Of a stretch of 64,000 nt of DNA, positions 35,122 to 45,560 are shown piece after piece. Under the pieces are notes generated by a model, which worked only from the letters and a program-made list of their open reading frames with translations, made no database searches and had not been told where the DNA came from. Each line of letters opens with the position of its first letter. Within the stretch, counting starts at the first letter, position 1. The position numbers were made by a program, and so were the translations under genes. Source of the stretch: Spironucleus salmonicida (taxonomy: Eukaryota > Fornicata > Diplomonadida > Hexamitidae); the NCBI GenBank assembly GCA_000497125.2, contig CM035317.1:1784001-1848000 (forward strand), read 5' to 3'.

Positions 35122-38100
35122 TCATTCAATAAATTCTAACATGTCATTTACGTTAACAGTCCCAGCATTAAGAAGACCATCTGCTTAATTATCATCTTCG
35201 AATTTACTATATTCTGCTTCATCATTTTCAGATTCTTACTTATTCATTTCTAATAACTCCTCTCCTAAAAATTTTAATTATTCATCTGGTTAAATAATTC
35301 CAGCATTAACGCCCAACATCAAAGTTGCCATGGCCTTGCTTAGTCTATCTATTAGTTTTATCTAATCAAAATACTAGTTTGCAATCGATAGTTGTCGATA
35401 CCAATTCATTTACTATTCTTCTTTCTTCTATTACTCTTCTTCAAAAGTGTTAGCTTTTTATTGTTCATTAATTTCATTTTAATCTTTCAATTTTTACTCT
35501 GCCTCCTTTTCTTTTTATTCCTTCAATTCATCTTCTTTAATACGTTTAGCTGCAGCAGGAGTAATTGGTTTTGACGTCTTGGGTGATGATTTAACAGATT
35601 TTTATGTCTTTGGCGAGCTTATAACAGATTAATTAGAGAGTTTTTCCAAAGGATTAAGAACTTCAATAATATCTCTATGAGTTTATTAAACAGGCAATTA
35701 TAAGTCTCCAAATGAGTTATTTTCTATTTAAAGTTCACTAAGCAAACCAGCTTATTTAAGTGCTCCTTGCTTTACTTTAAGTTCTTTTTATTAGGCTAAT
35801 TTATCAAAATAATTATTAGCTTCATCAAATTTTTCTGGAAGCTTTTCCGCCAAAGAAAAAATAATAGAGTATAATTGTTTAGTAACTTCATTTTATTTAC
35901 GTATTACTGGCTAGTATTTTTTATTATCTTCTGGTTTATTGTAAATAATTTCGTTAATAACAGGATATTCATTAATCACGGATAATTAGTATTCTTTGAA
36001 GACACCTTAATTTAGTAATTCTTATTAGAAACCTACTAACCCATATATATCAAATAATTGATCTAAAAATGCAACTTTATTTGTAAATTGAGATTCCCCA
36101 ACTAAAAGTTATGCCGTACCAAACGTTTTTAAAAGTTTATATACCAGAGATTTGTTAAATAAATTTATTTCTTTTATAGAAGCATCTTTAGCTACCTCAA
36201 TTTAACTTATAACTGGTTTGGTATCTTTAGGTTTGCTACCTTTACCATCAGAAGAAATTGCTCTTCTCTATTCCAAATTTATAAGATTCTAATTATATTT
36301 CAATAAATAAGCACCCTCTAAAATTTTTATAGGTACAAACAATGATGATATATCTATAACCATAGGCTTTCTAGGAATAATGGCCTAACACTAATTAGAA
36401 AAAGAGGGACTTAAATCAAATTCATACACATCTTGAGTGATAATTAGAGAATCTAATATTACAAAATGTTATCTTAATTAATCTGCCAATATTTTATAGT
36501 AATTAAATGTATGTTACCTAGAAATTAAAAGTGAAACTTTGTCATTCTTAAGGATTTCTAATAATATTGGATTGATAATAAGTTTTTACTACAATTTAAC
36601 TTATACATAGTCCGAATTTAATGAATAATGTATGACTTAAGATCTTGGCATCATACAAGATGGTGTTGTACGAGACTAAGGTCTATCTCCTAGTAAAGGG
36701 TTATATTAAGATAATTGAATAAACCCTTTTTCTGCTGCAGGTAATTTCTTTATATCATTAAATTAGATATAATCAGATTCCATAAATCTTTATATAATTT
36801 ATTCAAAACTGTTATGTTGTAATAAGTCAAGAGCTACTAGAGTAGAATCATTTACATCAAAATGGGCATAAATAAATGAATTTCCCCTACCGATAAATTA
36901 TAACTATAAGCTTATAGCAAATGTTATTAGCCAAGAGTCTTCCTCGCTATTAAGAAGTCTTAAATAATCATTATAACCATCTTTGCTGTCATTAGGGACC
37001 TTTTTACTTAATATTACTCTACATACATAAGCTATAATATCAGATTTTTTAATAATAACTTCTTGCTTTGCGCCTTTTTTTGCGCTTTCCAGACGATCTG
37101 GTGCTTTTTCTATTCCTAAAAAACCTTCCCAAAATTCAGTATTCTTACAGTTTTCTCCTAATAAGAAAATCCATTCAACTGCATACGCAGGAGATAAACA
37201 AATATATTATTGCAACTATTTAAATGAAAAAATCTTTGACTCAAGTTAATTCAATGATTCATTGCCTAATAAAAATATATCTTTGAATTCTATAATTTTA
37301 AATGAAAACAAAGAAACTAAAGGCTTTATATCTTATGAAATTAATGGTGCATCTGAAACAGCTTGTTCTAAAAGAACTTTTTGTACTGCTTAAACAATTG
37401 GATCTTGAGACTACTCATAAGTGAGAAAGGCTTAAAATGATTTTACAGTAAAATCATCTTTTATTGGATTTTTTAATTAGACTTAGTATGCTAATGCATT
37501 AATTGTAGACTACGATAAAATATCTTTAATTGAAAAATTATTCAAGTTGATACCATTATGTTTAGGTATATTACACTACTCAATAATATCTATTAGTTTT
37601 TTATTAATTATAAAATCTTAATATGAAATTCGTAATGGTACTATTTTTTGGCTACTAAAAACTTCAATAGGTACCAAAAGCTCTTACTGTTAGTTTTTTT
37701 TATCTTTCCTTTCTGGTTAAGAAGCTGTAATAGGCTTCTCTATTTTATCAAAATTTATATCACCAAATAGACCAATTTAAAGGCAAGTCATTAATTCGTT
37801 TATTGATAGATTTTAATCTAATACTAGCATAGTATTAACTGGTAAAGAATAAGAATACATTGCAATTCGTTAAGAAGAAGTAAATGGTAAGAAAGAATTC
37901 ATATCTATGAAATGAGGAAATAGTTTAAAATATTAAACAAATTCACATAAATCTTTAAAAGGATTAAACTATTATGCATATGAATCATATATAATACCGT
38001 GATAAATGACGGCACCCGTAATTTAACGTTCATTTAATGATTTTCTGGCTAAAATATTTTAAAATTTATCAACTAACATTTTTTACATTTTAAATTAAGG

Positions 38101-38484
38101 CAGAGTAGTATATTAAGAATCAATGTTCAATATAAATGATGAGTCTTTCTACGCAAAAATTTACCATTCAGAAATTAATTGCATATATACAGAACGACAT
38201 GATTATTAAATTAATTCTATTATTTTTAGAGATTATTTAATATCATAATCTGATAGAATAAAAATATCTGTGGATTATAATACTTCAATAAAAACATCCG
38301 AATATATATCATCCTATGATAAAATATTTATTCTATTTGGTAATTCTACTTTCGTCTTGTTGATATTTATTTACGAATAATTATATAATGTTCCATATAT
38401 ATTAAATTTATCGTTAACTGCAAAAACTTTGATAATTTATTATAAGGCTGGTGTATCAATATGCTGAATAAATATATTTTTCAT
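35122..38484 (-). CDS. Large unrecognised protein, 1,120 aa
   Basis: Starts at 38,484 (MKNIFIQHIDTPAL). The N-terminal 850 residues are mixed alpha/beta without low-complexity tracts. The section with TGAVIYHGIIYDSYAQ and VIKKSDIIAYVCRVILSKKVP looks folded. A segment near residue 940 (SSPKTQKSVKSSPKTSKPITPAAA) is a basic Ser-Pro-Lys linker, followed by a short Glu/Lys/Gln coiled coil and a conserved-looking C-terminal domain (QADGLLNAGTVNVNDMLEFIE). SPK/TPA linkers with a coiled coil are common in flagellar or microtubule proteins, but no known protein is identified. The gene's 5' end lies 158 bp from the left arm of the inverted repeat. Confidence 0.75.
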
Positions 38485-38703
38485 TTTGCGGAAAGAAATT
38501 ATACATTCAAAAATAAGTATAATATTTAGATACATTTTAAAATTATTTTAACAGTATTCTAAAGTTTTATTGATTTTCATAAAATATTGGTTAACTTGTA
38601 CATATTTATTCTAAACATTCGAATATAGTTTAAATAAATAGCTTTAGGAGCCCACTCCTTAAAGGTCGGGTTTCCCGGGGATCTACGAGTTAAAGTTCTG
38701 CAA

Positions 38704-40173
38704 ATGGTATCAAAAATAAAAGTATCCGACCCACCTAAAATAGGCAATTCACTTTCGGATTAGGAAGCTAATAAGACTGGTAAGTCACCATTTTAAGAAG
38801 ATTTACTGATGTAGATTGAGCATCTTAAGGATTTGTTATAATGGTCGTTCGAAAAAATATTTGAAAATAATAAAAATATAACAAATAGTTCATCCTTTCC
38901 GTATCCTGTAAAAGTAGCTATTTCACTAACTCATCCAGAGGTTTTGAACTTGAATATAAAAGACCTGTTGCATAATTACTTTTCTGTATCCGATTTATAA
39001 TTTATTCGATTGGAATCTATATGTTAGAATAAAACTATTTTTATATCTGTAGGACATAATTCTGTTAAAATTATAAATAATGATTATTATGCTACGTCAA
39101 ACTAAAAAGAAGGAATTAGAATTCTACCAATCGGCAGCAAAGATATTACATAATTTATTTAGTAAAATTTACAGGCAAAATACTAATTTTTTAGTTCTAA
39201 TATAACTTTTGACTTTGCTGAATTTGTTAAATAATCTTGCTGTAATTATTCTTATTATTATTAAGATGAGTCAGATATGTCGATTTAATAAAAATACGAA
39301 TATGACTATGTATAATATGTACAGAAGTTACAAAATATTAAAGTTCCACATTTCAAGCTAGATAATATTAACGAAAGAGCAATGTCTTCTAATTTTATAG
39401 GTGATGCCTATGTTAATACAGTTAGTAAGTATGCATTTATTGAAACCAGTTTACAATTTAAACAATTATTCAATCAATAACAAATAATAGAACTAAATGA
39501 ATTTGGGAAACGTGCAAGGTCTACGACAATATAGAAATTAATTAATCTGGCAAAGGTATAAAATCCAGAATCGCTAGCTTCATTAGAGTTAGAAGAATAG
39601 TTAAAGAGTATAAAAATCAGTGCAGATAATTAGCTTTAAATCCTATCTAGTGAAATTAAATAGTTCGAACGCAAAAAATAAATTTAATCTATGTTTGAAA
39701 GTGCATTAGAAAAGGTTGATTTTGGAGATACTTATATAGATATTTAAAAACTATAAAATCATCTTTATGCATAATATAATGAATTAAATTAATGTTCTGC
39801 GACGTGCAGTTTATAGCTAAATGATCTTGGTGTTGGAGAAACTACTATGGTTTAATTTCCACCTATTTATTATTTTAATTCAGGAGCAGCAAGTATTAAT
39901 GGCAATGTAATAATTCCTATAGTTGGAGAGTAAATAGTAGCACAAGAGTCGTATTTCAATCCATAGCTGATAAACCTAAACTGTGTAGGTGTAATTGAAG
40001 GAATTAGAGCATGTTTACCTGGATATTAGTCGTTTTCTATTGCACTTGTAGGCGCAAGTTTCCCAGGAATGGCTTAACGAATTTTTGAAGATTGTAGTAA
40101 ATTTGGTTGCATTGAAGTTTAGGCAGTAGATGAATATGATACATTAAGCAAATTTATTTTAAACTTTCAGTGA
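38704..40173 (+). CDS. Actin-related protein, left copy lacking its natural start
   Basis: From Met at 38,704, 489 aa identical to residues 54-542 of the right copy (43,892-45,520). The right copy begins with an actin-type phosphate-1 loop (LGAHSLKVGFPGD). Here the repeat begins inside the codon just before that loop, so the loop DNA is present but the native first 33 codons are missing. The frame is open further upstream, with no TGA back to an ATG at 38,461, which would give a chimeric 570-aa protein with foreign N-terminal residues, but that ATG lies inside the opposite-strand gene. Without the loop, nucleotide binding would be impaired. Whether it is expressed is unknown. Later actin-fold features (FISVGHNSVKI, RILPIGSKDITQFI, ALVGASFPGM) are intact. 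Confidence 0.7.
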
Positions 40174-40262
40174 ATTAATCGTTGACTCACTTTAGCTCTA
40201 CTATTTCTGTAAATCTGTGCACATATAAACGTAACATATGTAGTATGCAATTAAGTCGAGAT

Positions 40263-40829
40263 TCATAACATTTTCTTAAAATAAATAATTCTAGCATCAA
40301 TTTCTGATAATAATTATTACAATATATTAAAATGTTGTTAAGCAAATATTTTTCTCCCAATTTAAACATATTTATTAATAAAAAACACCTCACAATCAAT
40401 TACATGATTAGATAAGTTAAGTGTTTCAAATATATCTAAAGCCAAATGCAGATGTTTCTCCCAATTTTAAACATCTAATAATGCTAAATCGTAGTATATT
40501 CTAGCCTTATCTTCTGTCTAAGCTAATTTTGAAGCAATTTTTAATAACATAATATCCTTTAGTTATAATCCCTTAAGATGAAAATAAATTGCCTATTATT
40601 CAGGTAGAAAGTGTGCAAGATCTTATTTATTAATTAATGAAAATTAATTCTTAGCTATTGCTAAATTTAGTTTAGAAATTATAGAATATTGTGCAGCATC
40701 ATGTAATATTCTTTAACATTAGTGTGGCTTTTAATTTAAACAAAGTATCGCAAGTTTATTCATGGCGTCTACTTATTACGTTTTGTTAAACTAATTTGAA
40801 AAAATGATAATATTTAAAGCTGCCTCCAT
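40263..40829 (-). CDS. 188-aa helical protein, left copy
   Basis: Identical to the gene at 43,236-43,802. It starts MEAALNIIIFSNQF. All-helical appearance with Ala/Leu/Gln-rich pairs (LAIAKNQF, IYYDLALLDVQNWEKHL, LALDIFETLNLSN) that resemble TPR-type helical hairpins, though no repeat fits the TPR consensus closely. It converges on the actin-related gene (89 bp between stops) and lies 41 bp downstream of the Gln/Asn-rich gene on the same strand. Function unknown. Confidence 0.6.
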
Positions 40830-40870
40830 TCTTTTTTATATCTTAAATATATAATATCAAATAAAAATAG

Positions 40871-41983
40871 TCATTAGCTAGACATAACAAGTTTCTTCAA
40901 TTTAGAATTATAATGAATAAACTTTAAATTACGACTGGTGGCTTATAATTCAAATAGAGTAGTATTGGTATCGTTTTCTACGTATATTCCATATAGTACA
41001 ACAATAAACGCTTTGCTAGCCAATTTTGGAGGTAAAATAAAATCGCCAAATGAAATTTTGATTGAGTCAGGCATGATATCAGAGATATCTACCTTCTATG
41101 AAAAAGAAATCTATCCAAACTCATTAGAGATCTATAAATCAGAAACTAATACTGGATTTAATTATATCTCTTCATAAGATGGAGAGATTTGATAATAGTT
41201 ATATAGCTCCTTAAAAGTTTCTAGCATTTTATACGATTGCGACTTCTAGAATAATGATTACTTAACATCTTGATAAAACTAACTCCTATTCAATTTTTAT
41301 GTATCACTTGTAGAAATTGGTTACTCCAAAATATTCTACTTTAATACAGATTAAATATCACTGGTTAATTAGTAGCCATTGGTCGGCTATAGCTATGAAA
41401 CCGGCGCAGGTAATGTAATTTATGGTTATGACATATGAGATTAAATTTGCTATTATTTGACTGAGTCTAATTTTTCCTATGAAGATGATTTAATATCCAA
41501 TTATAAGATAGTAGCTTCACCGTTCCATTTTTAATTCTAAGTTTACTGATTTACGTGGCCACCGAAAAATTAAAGTTTTTAGTCTAAATTTAAAGAATCA
41601 TAAAATTTTTAATGGTAGGATGGTAGAACAGGTCTACTAATTTTGGTCAAAATAATATTGTTTTAACTATGAATAGGCTAGTTATGTATCGACTAATTTT
41701 AAATGCTCATAATTTAATTTGGTTAAATATTTTACTATTAATATTAGATACCTGGCTAGATAACTAGCTATTAATTTTAATATTACTACTTTAACGTAGG
41801 GGATGATATATCCATACATACCTTTTTATCACCATATTACGGTGTATTTGGCGTATCGACTCTTGCTCTTAACAAATCATTAGTAGGTGTATTGGAATGT
41901 GGACTATTAATAGCAGCAGGTGTAAATAAAACATTTTACTTAGTTGAAATACGAGGAGTATTAAGATTAGGATAATTGGACAT
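40871..41983 (-). CDS. Gln/Asn-rich protein, left copy with its own N-terminus
   Basis: 370 aa. Residues 1-41 (MSNYPNLNTPRISTKQ...) lie in the unique spacer and are rich in Asn-Thr-Pro (NTP) steps. Residues 42-370, from VDTPNTPQYGDKK onward, lie in the repeat arm and equal the right copy. After the junction comes a Gln/Asn-rich, probably disordered stretch (QQQYQNQQ, QNQSIHNQ), then a folded C-terminal region of about 130 residues (YKMLETFKELYNYYQ; DSIKISFGDFILPPKLASKAFIVVLYG). No family is recognised. The NTP motif runs smoothly through the junction (SPHSNTPTN... VDTPNTPQ), which hints that this N-terminus may be the original one. Confidence 0.65.
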
Positions 41984-42204
41984 TTTAAAATGTACTAATT
42001 TAATATAAAATAATATATATAAGTCATAAAAAAATGATCCCTGGAAAGATGATCGATATTCATGCTTCTTTACAATCTTATAATTTTAATAATGGTAAAG
42101 ATATTAATTCAGTAAAATATAATGCTATTAATCTTAGTAATAATATAAACTTATCTACATTACATTCAGTAAATTAATAATAAAGTAATTTATAAAAAAT
42201 CAGT
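41861..42204. other. Unique spacer between the inverted-repeat arms
   Basis: 344 bp, not repeated. It codes for the two different N-termini of the Gln/Asn-rich gene copies, on opposite strands, separated by a 50-bp gap (41,984-42,033). Confidence 0.85.
41984..42033. promoter_or_regulatory. 50-bp bidirectional promoter gap
   Basis: The start codons of the two divergent Gln/Asn-rich gene copies are only 50 bp apart. The gap is A/T-rich (TAATATAAAATAATATATATAAG) and must contain both promoters and both leaders, unless transcription starts inside the opposite gene. Inferred from position. Confidence 0.5.
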
Positions 42205-43194
42205 GTCGATACGCCAAATACACCGTAATATGGTGATAAAAAGGTATGTATGGATATATCATCCCCTACGTTAAAGTAGTAATATTAAAATTAATAGCTA
42301 GTTATCTAGCCAGGTATCTAATATTAATAGTAAAATATTTAACCAAATTAAATTATGAGCATTTAAAATTAGTCGATACATAACTAGCCTATTCATAGTT
42401 AAAACAATATTATTTTGACCAAAATTAGTAGACCTGTTCTACCATCCTACCATTAAAAATTTTATGATTCTTTAAATTTAGACTAAAAACTTTAATTTTT
42501 CGGTGGCCACGTAAATCAGTAAACTTAGAATTAAAAATGGAACGGTGAAGCTACTATCTTATAATTGGATATTAAATCATCTTCATAGGAAAAATTAGAC
42601 TCAGTCAAATAATAGCAAATTTAATCTCATATGTCATAACCATAAATTACATTACCTGCGCCGGTTTCATAGCTATAGCCGACCAATGGCTACTAATTAA
42701 CCAGTGATATTTAATCTGTATTAAAGTAGAATATTTTGGAGTAACCAATTTCTACAAGTGATACATAAAAATTGAATAGGAGTTAGTTTTATCAAGATGT
42801 TAAGTAATCATTATTCTAGAAGTCGCAATCGTATAAAATGCTAGAAACTTTTAAGGAGCTATATAACTATTATCAAATCTCTCCATCTTATGAAGAGATA
42901 TAATTAAATCCAGTATTAGTTTCTGATTTATAGATCTCTAATGAGTTTGGATAGATTTCTTTTTCATAGAAGGTAGATATCTCTGATATCATGCCTGACT
43001 CAATCAAAATTTCATTTGGCGATTTTATTTTACCTCCAAAATTGGCTAGCAAAGCGTTTATTGTTGTACTATATGGAATATACGTAGAAAACGATACCAA
43101 TACTACTCTATTTGAATTATAAGCCACCAGTCGTAATTTAAAGTTTATTCATTATAATTCTAAATTGAAGAAACTTGTTATGTCTAGCTAATGA
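42034..43194 (+). CDS. Gln/Asn-rich protein, right copy with a different N-terminus
   Basis: 386 aa. Residues 1-57 (MIPGKMIDIHASLQSYN...) are unique, Asn/Ser-rich and unlike the left copy's start. From Val58 (VDTPNTPQYG) to the end the protein equals the left copy. The change falls at a codon boundary within the repeat edge, and both reading frames run through it. The Gln-rich segment is coded mainly by TAA/TAG, so the region would look like a string of stops under the standard code. The TGA at 43,192 is followed 41 bp later by the 188-aa gene. Confidence 0.65.
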
Positions 43195-45422
43195 CTATTT
43201 TTATTTGATATTATATATTTAAGATATAAAAAAGAATGGAGGCAGCTTTAAATATTATCATTTTTTCAAATTAGTTTAACAAAACGTAATAAGTAGACGC
43301 CATGAATAAACTTGCGATACTTTGTTTAAATTAAAAGCCACACTAATGTTAAAGAATATTACATGATGCTGCACAATATTCTATAATTTCTAAACTAAAT
43401 TTAGCAATAGCTAAGAATTAATTTTCATTAATTAATAAATAAGATCTTGCACACTTTCTACCTGAATAATAGGCAATTTATTTTCATCTTAAGGGATTAT
43501 AACTAAAGGATATTATGTTATTAAAAATTGCTTCAAAATTAGCTTAGACAGAAGATAAGGCTAGAATATACTACGATTTAGCATTATTAGATGTTTAAAA
43601 TTGGGAGAAACATCTGCATTTGGCTTTAGATATATTTGAAACACTTAACTTATCTAATCATGTAATTGATTGTGAGGTGTTTTTTATTAATAAATATGTT
43701 TAAATTGGGAGAAAAATATTTGCTTAACAACATTTTAATATATTGTAATAATTATTATCAGAAATTGATGCTAGAATTATTTATTTTAAGAAAATGTTAT
43801 GAATCTCGACTTAATTGCATACTACATATGTTACGTTTATATGTGCACAGATTTACAGAAATAGTAGAGCTAAAGTGAGTCAACGATTAATTCACTGAAA
43901 GTTTAAAATAAATTTGCTTAATGTATCATATTCATCTACTGCCTAAACTTCAATGCAACCAAATTTACTACAATCTTCAAAAATTCGTTAAGCCATTCCT
44001 GGGAAACTTGCGCCTACAAGTGCAATAGAAAACGACTAATATCCAGGTAAACATGCTCTAATTCCTTCAATTACACCTACACAGTTTAGGTTTATCAGCT
44101 ATGGATTGAAATACGACTCTTGTGCTACTATTTACTCTCCAACTATAGGAATTATTACATTGCCATTAATACTTGCTGCTCCTGAATTAAAATAATAAAT
44201 AGGTGGAAATTAAACCATAGTAGTTTCTCCAACACCAAGATCATTTAGCTATAAACTGCACGTCGCAGAACATTAATTTAATTCATTATATTATGCATAA
44301 AGATGATTTTATAGTTTTTAAATATCTATATAAGTATCTCCAAAATCAACCTTTTCTAATGCACTTTCAAACATAGATTAAATTTATTTTTTGCGTTCGA
44401 ACTATTTAATTTCACTAGATAGGATTTAAAGCTAATTATCTGCACTGATTTTTATACTCTTTAACTATTCTTCTAACTCTAATGAAGCTAGCGATTCTGG
44501 ATTTTATACCTTTGCCAGATTAATTAATTTCTATATTGTCGTAGACCTTGCACGTTTCCCAAATTCATTTAGTTCTATTATTTGTTATTGATTGAATAAT
44601 TGTTTAAATTGTAAACTGGTTTCAATAAATGCATACTTACTAACTGTATTAACATAGGCATCACCTATAAAATTAGAAGACATTGCTCTTTCGTTAATAT
44701 TATCTAGCTTGAAATGTGGAACTTTAATATTTTGTAACTTCTGTACATATTATACATAGTCATATTCGTATTTTTATTAAATCGACATATCTGACTCATC
44801 TTAATAATAATAAGAATAATTACAGCAAGATTATTTAACAAATTCAGCAAAGTCAAAAGTTATATTAGAACTAAAAAATTAGTATTTTGCCTGTAAATTT
44901 TACTAAATAAATTATGTAATATCTTTGCTGCCGATTGGTAGAATTCTAATTCCTTCTTTTTAGTTTGACGTAGCATAATAATCATTATTTATAATTTTAA
45001 CAGAATTATGTCCTACAGATATAAAAATAGTTTTATTCTAACATATAGATTCCAATCGAATAAATTATAAATCGGATACAGAAAAGTAATTATGCAACAG
45101 GTCTTTTATATTCAAGTTCAAAACCTCTGGATGAGTTAGTGAAATAGCTACTTTTACAGGATACGGAAAGGATGAACTATTTGTTATATTTTTATTATTT
45201 TCAAATATTTTTTCGAACGACCATTATAACAAATCCTTAAGATGCTCAATCTACATCAGTAAATCTTCTTAAAATGGTGACTTACCAGTCTTATTAGCTT
45301 CCTAATCCGAAAGTGAATTGCCTATTTTAGGTGGGTCGGATACTTTTATTTTTGATACCATTTGCAGAACTTTAACTCGTAGATCCCCGGGAAACCCGAC
45401 CTTTAAGGAGTGGGCTCCTAAA
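42205..45422. repeat. Right arm of 3.2-kb inverted repeat
   Basis: Inverse copy of 38,643-41,860, 3,218 bp. This arm is joined at its outer end to the intact 5' part of the actin-related gene, so it is the better candidate for the ancestral location at that end. The apparent identity of the arms points to a very recent duplication, ongoing gene conversion, or an assembly effect. Confidence 0.9.
43236..43802 (+). CDS. 188-aa helical protein, right copy
   Basis: Identical to the left copy at 40,263-40,829. It ends TGA at 43,800. Its helical hairpin-like pattern and small number of charged low-complexity tracts suggest a folded adaptor or repeat protein. In this arm it is 41 bp downstream of the Gln/Asn-rich gene and converges on the complete actin-related gene (89 bp apart). 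No domain is recognised. Confidence 0.6.
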
Positions 45423-45520
45423 ACTATTATTAACGGTGTATTAAACTAAGGTAAGGGTCTATCTAGATTAAGTTATTCTCTAAAAGGAATATATGCATTG
45501 GGATTCAGAAGTACTGTCAT
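43892..45520 (-). CDS. Actin-related protein, complete right copy
   Basis: 542 aa from Met at 45,520 (MTVLLNPNAYIPF). Strand 1 and the phosphate-1 loop (PLIIVLGAHSLKVGFPGD, residues 29-46) match the actin pattern 'D.Gs...KaGFaGD'. The phosphate-2 region is FISVGHNSVKI, followed by GIRILPIGSKDITQFI, the typical 'p.gG.dlT..l'. Near the C-terminus, GVIEGIRACLPGYQSFSIALVGASFPGM matches the adenosine-binding actin segment with its GG.t.. turn changed to VGAS. The Asp of the first loop is Leu/Gly here, and an insertion of about 130 helical residues (315-420) interrupts the fold. This resembles nuclear ARPs of the Arp5/Arp8 group, which serve in INO80-type remodellers and tolerate loss of ATPase residues. 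Subfamily is uncertain. The outer repeat boundary at 45,422 falls in codon 33. Confidence 0.65.
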
Positions 45521-45560
45521 TCTAAAAAATAATAAATATAAATGAATATATAATAATATT

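Larger units (their letters stand above)
38643..41860. repeat. Left arm of 3.2-kb inverted repeat
   Basis: 3,218 bp, repeated in inverse orientation at 42,205-45,422. Arm boundaries were found by pairing base x with base 84,065 minus x: both ends match up to these positions and mismatch one base outside. The parts I compared (both ends, the C-terminus of the actin-related gene, the 188-aa gene and the C-terminal part of the Gln/Asn-rich gene) are identical. The arm holds three genes and no transposase-like gene. It is a segmental inverted duplication rather than a mobile element. Confidence 0.9.

Noticed and set aside
38643-45422. The inverted repeat as terminal inverted repeats of a DNA transposon or Maverick-type element
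   Set aside because: No transposase, integrase, polymerase or capsid-like gene lies in the arms or spacer, no target-site duplication was seen at the outer ends, and both boundaries cut through host-type genes.
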